Origin: Leishmania mexicana MHOM/GT/2001/U1103 | Lineage: Eukaryota > Euglenozoa > Kinetoplastea > Trypanosomatida > Trypanosomatidae | NCBI RefSeq assembly: GCF_000234665.1 | Contig: NC_018329.1 | Span: 186,001-250,000, forward strand | Length of the DNA stretch: 64,000 nt | Direction of reading: 5' to 3' | Shown: positions 57,868-64,000 of the stretch, in pieces | Layout of the letters: the number at the start of each line of letters is the position of its first letter | Position numbering within the stretch: position 1 is the first letter of the stretch | Notes under the pieces: model-generated | Database searches by the model: none | Told to the model about the DNA's origin: nothing | The model's input: only the letters and a program-made list of their open reading frames with translations | Program-made: the position numbers and the translations under genes

Positions 57868-58641
57868 ACTGGAATAGAAAGGGCGCCTCCGTGTCGGTGT
57901 GCGCCTCTCTCGCTTGGCACTTCACATCTACGGATACACACACGCGCTGGCCGAAGGAGACGCAGTTCACGGCACAGCACACGGACGACAGTGGGGCTGA
58001 GGTGAGCGTGGAACCGACGAGGAAGAGGGAAGAGAGCGAGAGGTGATAGCACAAGCACGAACGGAAAAAGCGAAAGTGGCTATACGTGATTGAGGATTGT
58101 GATTTCACCAGCGCCACCACCCAATCGCGTGGTTCATGTCTGCGGGAGGAGTGGGGGGAAGTAACAGCGTGGGCAGGAAAGGACGAAGCCGACGACGGGG
58201 AGGAGGAGGCGGAGAAGGGGGGAAGCCGAAGCTTTGGGCCTTATATATATATATACATACATACACCCAGCAAAGTAAGCACGCTGGGGTGCTTGAACAG
58301 TGGAACGCGGTAACAAAACGCAGCGGGGGGAGGGGGGAAGTGTGACGGGTTGCAGGCAGAAGGGGAAAGCAATGCATTAAAAAAAGAGAAAGAAAAGGAG
58401 GGAGAGACTCCTGCCCCGTGAAGGGCGGGGCCGGGGGCAGACGTCGTCGTCATGGGATACCTTGTGATGGCCACCACAACAAGTGGGGGGAGGGGGGTAG
58501 GACAAACCCGGGCACGGCAACATTGTTGCTTCTTTTTTTGTTGCCTTTTCTTTTGGGGAGGCTTGCGACCGCCTGTACGCTGGCCGTTTTACACGCAGCA
58601 GGAGGATGCGAAACACAGAGAGCAGTAAGCGCACACACGTG
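57868..58641. other. Spacer between the 541-aa and 1057-aa genes
   Basis: Contains the 1057-aa gene's splice region, purine-rich plus-strand DNA (58140-58235) and (TA)n at 58243-58256. No gene seen. Confidence 0.65.
57997..58043 (-). promoter_or_regulatory. Polypyrimidine tract and candidate splice acceptor of the 1057-aa gene
   Basis: The minus strand reads CCTCTCGCTCTCTTCCCTCT and onward (plus 58019-58043). The first AG after it is at 57997-57998, about 130 nt before the ATG. Confidence 0.4.
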
Positions 58642-60267
58642 TCACTTGCTCGTCGGCCCCATCGTGTACACGTACTCCATCTTCGACACGCCGTAGTGGG
58701 AAAGGTTTGCCATCACGTACGTTGGCAGGCTTGTCGTGGTCCGCTTGTCCCGCACCGCTGGAAAGAAGGCAGAGGAGAATGCAGATATGGGGTCGGCGTC
58801 GGCGCAGCTGGTGCGAACCTCCGACTCAGGCAAGAAGGGAGGGTGATGACCGAGAGGGCTACTGTTGGGGGACAAACAAAGGGGGGGCGTTGACAAAGGT
58901 GCCGTTGAGCGCGGGCTGCAACCGGTCGACGGCCCACCAGCACGGCTGCTGTTACCGGTGTAAGGAACTACGCTGTACGGGCCCCCGACGAGGGCCGGCG
59001 TCGACGAAGGCTGCTGCTGCTCCGCCGCAAGCGCAGCCTCGCGGCTTTCCCACTGCCGCAGGAACTCCATGGGTGTCGGTGCGAGGCACACCTCCAACGC
59101 TGCCTTGGCCGGTTCCACCGCCGCAGTGGCGGCGCTGGTCCCGTTGCCGCTCGCGTTCCAACCCCTGCGGTCGCGCTCCATTGTCACTCGGTCCAAGTAC
59201 ACGCCGCTGGACGGCAGCGGGATTGTCCACGGCTGCATACGGGTAGAGAGCTCTGGAATGCTGCTCAGCTTCAGATGGGGGTCGCGCAGCTCGTACGCGA
59301 CCGTGCCATTGCCAAGTGGCGTCCCGCCCGACGTGGTCGCTGCCGTGGAGAGGCCGCCAGGTGCCCTGGACAAAAACACGCCAGAGGGGCGGTCATCGGA
59401 GTACCCGAGTCCCAGTTGAGTCGTAGCAAAAGCCTGGAGGCCGCGACGCGACGCGGCTGCCGCATCAGTGGAGGTGGAAGCAGCCGTCTGTTTCTCCCTC
59501 TCAATTGCCTCCAGAGCGCACCGCATTGTCTCCTGCGCATCCACAAGACCGAGAGAGTCGAAAGGGGAGCTTCCATGCATATCAACGGCGGTGCCGCCGC
59601 CATGGGCTGCTTGAGCACCGGCACCCCTAGCGATGAGCGTGCGGCCCACCTTAGCCGGCCGGTGGCTCGAAGTGGCAGCGTCGCCGCTCCCTGTGGTAGT
59701 GGAGCGCTCCCGCTTACGTTGCTGTTTCTGCAGCTTCTCGAGGGCAGACCGACCAACGTGCTCTAGGTATGCCACGCCTAGGGCGCCGGTGTGCATCGCC
59801 ACATATGCGGCCACTTGCTTAAGGAACTCGGCATCGTCAATCCCTTCAATTTCGCAGTCTGCAGCGTCGGCAGCGCGACAGCCTGGGTTAGTGAGCTCGT
59901 ACACAGCGTCCTCCACATCCGCCAAGCTACGCACAGCACTAATGCAAAACTCTGTGTATAGGCTTGTAAATTTGCGCTGTGAGTCAGTGCCGCGAACAAC
60001 ATTGCCTGCGGCCGACAAGACACTCTTCAGGAGGCGGTGCACCACGGTCAGCTGAGCGCTACTGCTACTGCCCGCCTGGGCAATAGCTCGAACGCACACA
60101 AACTCCTCCCTCGAGGGGGTCGCCTCGCCAGTCGCGAGGTCAGCACCCTTTCGGCCGTTCAAAGCGTCAGAGGACGAGGTCAGGGCAACAGAATGGCCGG
60201 GTTCGTCGGCGGTGGCTGTCGCTGCTTTGCCAGCGCGGGCCTTGAAAGGTCTTCCCCTGTGACTCAT
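58642..60267 (-). CDS. Hypothetical protein, unknown function
   Basis: 541 aa. The first 60 residues are basic then Ser/Ala-rich (MSHRGRPFKARAGKAATATA). Residues 65-200 look folded and helical: SAQLTVVHRLLKSVLSAAGN, KFTSLYTEFCISAVRSLADV, DDAEFLKQVAAYVAMHTGAL and ALEKLQKQQRKRER. The last is a Lys/Arg patch that could be a nuclear localisation signal. The rest is Ser/Gly/Pro-rich, with short conserved-looking islands such as LRDPHLKLSSIPELSTRMQP and a C-terminus MANLSHYGVSKMEYVYTMGP. No enzyme motif, membrane span or zinc motif is visible. A nuclear, transcription-related role is possible from the helical core plus basic patch, but not supported enough to name. It is the first clear gene of the window in transcription order. 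Confidence 0.88.
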   Translation of the reverse strand: MSHRGRPFKARAGKAATATADEPGHSVALTSSSDALNGRKGADLATGEATPSREEFVCVRAIAQAGSSSSAQLTVVHRLLKSVLSAAGNVVRGTDSQRKFTSLYTEFCISAVRSLADVEDAVYELTNPGCRAADAADCEIEGIDDAEFLKQVAAYVAMHTGALGVAYLEHVGRSALEKLQKQQRKRERSTTTGSGDAATSSHRPAKVGRTLIARGAGAQAAHGGGTAVDMHGSSPFDSLGLVDAQETMRCALEAIEREKQTAASTSTDAAAASRRGLQAFATTQLGLGYSDDRPSGVFLSRAPGGLSTAATTSGGTPLGNGTVAYELRDPHLKLSSIPELSTRMQPWTIPLPSSGVYLDRVTMERDRRGWNASGNGTSAATAAVEPAKAALEVCLAPTPMEFLRQWESREAALAAEQQQPSSTPALVGGPYSVVPYTGNSSRAGGPSTGCSPRSTAPLSTPPLCLSPNSSPLGHHPPFLPESEVRTSCADADPISAFSSAFFPAVRDKRTTTSLPTYVMANLSHYGVSKMEYVYTMGPTSK

Positions 60268-61797
60268 GTCCAGCTGTGCTTGCGCCCACGTGGGGGTGAA
60301 GGTGAAGGTGAAGCCGTAAGGGGCTACAGGTAAGAGAGACCGCTGAGGCGATGCAGCGTACTCGGTCGTCGCTGGCCACCCACTTTCCTACGCCTGTGTG
60401 TCGCTCAGCGCTCTTCGCCCCCGTGCGTGTGCGTCAATGAAAATTACAAACGAAAGAAATGTGCGATGTGCGATGTGTGTGTGTGTGGGGGGGGGGGGAA
60501 ACGAGACGCCGAAGATGTGCGCGAGTAAACACATGCTCCTCCCGCCCGTCCGTCCGTCCGTCCGCGCGCATAAGATGGAAAATCGTCCCATCCACAGAGT
60601 CCGAAGACCACCATCACAACAAAAAGAAGAAAAGGGTCAGCGAAGAGGCCAGAGACGAAGAAGTGCAAAGGATGAAGGCGCGGCATATGAACGGAGGTAG
60701 ACTACCCTCGCGGCAACGGAGGGGTCTGCATCAGCTGCCTGCTCGCCTTGGGGGTGGGAGGGTTCACAAGCAGAGAAGCGCTAAAGGAGCGGGTGCCGTA
60801 GCGGGCGAGGGAGGTACGACAAGAAGAAGACAGCACTGTACGCACATGTGCCACCCCCCCCCCTCTCCGGCTCCCCTCCCTTCACCCTCGTCGGCCGATC
60901 TAATGCTCTCGAATCCTTCGATGTCGTGGGTGTACAGTGCATTTCTTTTTCGAGTAGCTCGCTGGCTAACGTGCGAGCAGGCTCCCATCGCCTCTTTCGT
61001 GCACGGTGCACCTGAGCATGCCTGTAAGCAGGACACGTGCGGAAAGGAAGAAGCGGCGCATTGGCGGGTGCGTTCCTGCCGCGGCACTCAGGCGTGAGCA
61101 CACACACACACACACACACACACCTTCACACACTCGAGCTATAGCACCCAAACCACGAGGAAAAGAGAAGGGTAAGGAAGGCAAAGATGAAAGAAGAGTG
61201 CAACGTGAGAACGAGCGAGAAACATGCATACAAGCAGTAACGTTACTCTCGGGCAGAACACAGCAGCCCCAGCATCAGTAATGAAGGCAGCAATGAAGCC
61301 AAGAAAGCTCACAAATGCAAGCACACACACATATACATATGCATGCACACGATCGCGTCCCTCCTGGCGTGCACTGACAAGGTGGTTTGTGTGTATGTGT
61401 GTGACGTTTCAGGTGCACGTGCAGAAGCTGAAGCCCCTTCAGGCCCATGTCTCTGTTTCTCCCTCCTCTTGTAGGCACGCTTCCGATTCGCAGACATGGA
61501 AAAGCGGCGAAGATAAGCACCCACGCCAACACACGCGGAGACGTCGAAGCAAAGAACGAAAGTGGGGCACACATTCTAGAAAAAAATGCCAAGATGGAGT
61601 TTATGGGAGGAGGAGGAAGGGGGAGGGGGGACATTGAAAGGGGGAAAGAGAGCGGCTAGTAGAAGCGGAACCGTTCGAGACACACACGCACATACGCACA
61701 CGCGCACAGGGAGGAAGGCCACCTTCGCAAAGGAGAAAAAGGAAAAAGAACTAGTGCGAGTGATGAGCGCAAAGAAGAGCAGCCAGATAATCCTGTC

Positions 61798-61900
61798 ACA
61801 CAATATGTGCTCAGCGCCACACTACGCCGACCGGTCACAGGCCCCATCCGCGCGGTGCGAAGCAGCCGTGGACATCTGTGTTACAGTAATGCACTACGGT
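61798..61900 (-). mobile_element. SIDER2-type 3'-end fragment
   Basis: The block caggccccatccgcgc followed by aagcagccgt.g.ca is shared with 37733-37780, and flanking bases (tgtgctcag...acactacgcc versus tgtgcccaa...ctctacgcta) also align. Only the last 100 bp or so of the element are recognisable and there is no clear poly(A), so it is an old or truncated copy in the same orientation. Confidence 0.6.
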
Positions 61901-62009
61901 CAATGCGCGCAGCCCCCAGCAGCTGTACTCCAGGGGAACCAGAGGCGGTGATGGTGGGTGGGTACCGCATAAAGGCATCTTCGCGGAGATGAATGTTGAA
62001 CGGCGCCCG

Positions 62010-62102
62010 CTAATTGCCGACCTCCGACGGCGGCGGCGGCCGGTTCAACATCACCGTCGTGTTTAGCAGCTCCCCATCTTCGTCCTTGTTCACCTTTGTC
62101 AT
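62010..62102 (-). CDS. Candidate 30-aa small ORF
   Basis: MTKVNKDEDGELLNTTVMLN plus a short PPPPSEVGN tail, ending TAG. Composition is protein-like and not low-complexity. Two in-frame stops and an A-run (five A before the ATG) separate it from another short open stretch in the same frame (62112-62237, starting MINTPKDAPTATLSPSKLGR). Either these are tiny chance frames or a small gene broken by indels. No family recognised. Confidence 0.25.
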   Translation of the reverse strand: MTKVNKDEDGELLNTTVMLNRPPPPSEVGN

Positions 62103-62985
62103 TTTTTATGCTCAGCTCGAGGCGAAGCCGCGTTGGCACACACCTGCCCTCCTCTCCCGGTGAGAGCTTGCCGCTGTCCGCCCAAGTTTTGAGGGCGACA
62201 GCGTGGCCGTCGGCGCATCCTTCGGGGTGTTTATCATGGGTCGCGGCCTCCACGTGCCCAAAGGAAAGAGCACATATGGCGGGGGGAAACGATAATGAAA
62301 AAAGCAGCAGCGGCAGCGAAAAGGCTGCGCACTTCCGTGTGTGTCTGTGTTGTTCTAGACCTGCAGAGCGCGAAAAGAAAAAGAGGAAAGCGCAGAGGCA
62401 GACAGAGAATTTGGGGGACAGGGAGGAAGATAGGCAAAGCATCTGAAGCGGGGGATGGCTGCGTGCATTCAGTGGCAGCGGTGAGTAAGATGGGAGGGCC
62501 GGAGGGAAGGCGTGGTAGCAGATGAAGCGGGAGAGAGGGAAGGGAAGGGGTGAGTGGATGCGGAAGGAGAAGGGGGGACGCCGAGGTAGAAGGGAGAGGA
62601 GAGTCGAACAAGCACACAAAAAAAAAATCGGACAGCAAAGCTTATGCCCTGACTCGCCCTCTATTCGTTTGGTTTTGTTTCTTGTGCACACTTGTTGCTG
62701 CGCAACTCCCAAGGTGAACGGGGGAGTGTGGGCACCACAAAGAACACAGAAAGAGGGGCGAAACCCCTCTTGAAAAGGACGAGGAGGAGGGAGGAGGGAG
62801 TGGTAAGAAAGAAAAAGAGACGAGGGTGTGAGGCGAATGCGAGGGAGAAATCGAAAGCAGAGGGAGGATGTCAAAGGTCAACGCATAGTGAGAGAGAAAG
62901 AGTTGTAGTGGCTGAATCCAGCACACGGCAAGGATGCTCAAGGGCATTCAGCTACACGGTGAACGGTCCGCATAGTAAACGAGCC

Positions 62986-63156
62986 TCACGTTTTTGCCTC
63001 CTTGGTTCTCGCACCCTGCGTCCACAGTCCGCCAACCGCATAGCGATTGTGGGCAGGCTTGTAGTACACGCCCCACGTGAAGCAGCTCCTGGTACTGCTT
63101 TTCGGGCTCGAACGTGAGAAGGTTGTGGCACGTCTTCTCGTACGCGATGAGCGTGC
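62986..63156 (-). pseudogene. Possible frameshifted small gene remnant
   Basis: On the minus strand one frame gives TLIAYEKTCHNLLTFEPEKQ (63082-63156) and then a shifted frame gives FTWGVYYKPAHNRYAVGGLW to a stop at 62986. Both halves have high third-position G/C and non-repetitive composition, and the switch falls near 63075-63082. There is no Met in a sensible place upstream, where the DNA is a Lys-coding A/G run. It looks like an inactivated or truncated gene, or a true gene with a one-base sequencing error. Family not recognised. Confidence 0.35.
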
Positions 63157-64000
63157 GTGTTTGCTTTTCTTTTTTCCTTTTCCTTTTTCTTTTGTGATGT
63201 TGCTGCTCAATAGTCGTGCCGATTGAGATGAATGGACACAGCGAGAGACAAAGATCACAGCGACAGGGATGGCGGGGAGAACACGAACAGAGCAAGAGAA
63301 CGGGCTAAAGAGAACAGGCTAAAGAGGGAGGGAAGAAGAGGGAAGTAGAGGGCAGTACAGAGAGAAGGCCTACGAAAAAAAGGAAAAAGACGGAATACAG
63401 TACACCCCCGGCCACGGCCACGGCCACGTCGTCCACACACACTCACACAAAAAGGCACCAAAACCAATGACAACGCAAAAGGAGACGGTCTCGCGGAGAG
63501 GGCAACGCAAGCCGGATAATGGGAGCACGATGGGCACAAGGCGACAAGGAGAGCGAGCGGGAACCACGAAAAAAAAAAAACAGAAAAGCCTGCTGCTGCT
63601 GTTGTGGTCATAACGGCTCACAATGAAACGGCACCCAGCCCCTCTACATGCATCCCAGCACTGACGACGCGAGCACAAATAGGGTCGCAACAACACTGCG
63701 AGGACGTCACACCTTTGTACGCACAAAACAAGTTTAGGTCATCGCCACAAGAAGAAACTCAGGATAGAGAGATCCGAAAACACAGAGAAACAACAGCTCC
63801 CCTCCCTTCCAGCAGGCATGCACCGCGAGTCGCCGAAACGCCAAAGGCAGAACTAAGCAAAGATGGAGGCACCTCGCAGGGAATGCTTCGTAAGATTGGG
63901 CTAACAGAAAGCCGGTCATTACATCCCTGCGAAGGAAAGGGAGGGATGTAAAGATGAAGCAGTACAGCAGCGCTAAGTCGCTGTATTGAAGTTCCCTGTT

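Larger units (their letters stand above)
60268..64000. other. Spacer upstream of the 541-aa gene
   Basis: 3.7 kb with a G-run (60487-60499), CGTC tetramers (60546-60563), (CA)n at 61098-61122, the SIDER fragment (61798-61900), doubtful small frames at 62010-62237 and 62986-63156, and ggccac hexamers at 63410-63428. The next upstream gene lies beyond the window. Confidence 0.6.

Noticed and set aside
61900..62874. 324-codon minus-strand frame
   Set aside because: The first 200 codons are translated pyrimidine tract; only the final 60 codons look non-repetitive and these overlap the short frames already discussed.
1..64000. tRNA, rRNA, snoRNA clusters and spliced-leader genes
   Set aside because: No cloverleaf with B-box-like motifs, rRNA block or spliced-leader sequence was noticed on either strand; small snoRNAs cannot be excluded by eye.
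1..64000. Strand-switch region or centromere-like element
   Set aside because: All supported genes share one strand, so there is no divergent or convergent switch inside the window.

Overview
The window looks like nuclear DNA of a Leishmania species. Eighteen convincing protein genes all lie on the minus strand, each is a single uninterrupted reading frame rich in G/C at third positions, and they are separated by long (0.3-4.6 kb) low-complexity spacers. On the minus strand these spacers are pyrimidine-rich, as expected for trans-splicing and polyadenylation of one polycistronic transcript running from position 64000 towards position 1. The products include kinetoplastid-style SCD6, RNA polymerase I RPA2 with a long N-terminal extension, Raptor and EpsinR. 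From memory, this gene order matches Leishmania chromosome 25 and the start of T. brucei chromosome 11. A SIDER2-type degenerate retroposon in one spacer points to Leishmania rather than to a related monoxenous genus.

Layout in transcription order (right to left). 60268-64000: no solid gene; a SIDER 3' fragment and broken or tiny coding-like frames. 58642-60267 and 54694-57867: two proteins of unknown function (541 and 1057 aa); the larger may be a divergent chaperonin-like protein. 50093-54693: long spacer with scattered plus-strand coding-like segments and CA/TA repeats. 44909-50092: a giant alpha-kinase. 39888-41795: EpsinR with a 21-copy heptapeptide array. 36945-39887: spacer with a SIDER2 element. 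36657-36944: small mitochondrial-type membrane protein. 33916-35898: AN1 zinc-finger protein ending in a CaaX box. 32927-33415: small helical protein. 31229-32134: PPR-like membrane protein. 25177-30024: RPA2. 18867-23291: Raptor. 16595-17842: CIMIP2/FAM166-like axonemal protein. 14742-15047: small membrane protein. 13507-13806: ATP synthase subunit e-like protein. 11410-11997: probable mitochondrial protein. 9612-10592: Siw14-like phosphatase. 8085-8639: J-like membrane protein. 5048-7075: armadillo-like protein. 2830-3717: SCD6.

The genes do not form one pathway; trypanosomatid transcription units are functionally mixed. Themes are growth control (Raptor/TORC1, RPA2, alpha-kinase), mRNA storage (SCD6), membrane traffic (EpsinR), the flagellum, and at least six short proteins with mitochondrial presequences or single membrane spans. 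The most unusual non-coding signals are two perfect 15-16 bp inverted repeats bracketing the 101-aa gene, a roughly 100-nt inverted CA/TA/TG repeat at 44338-44445, and the SIDER copies. Functional calls rest on motifs recognised by eye; no database search was possible.
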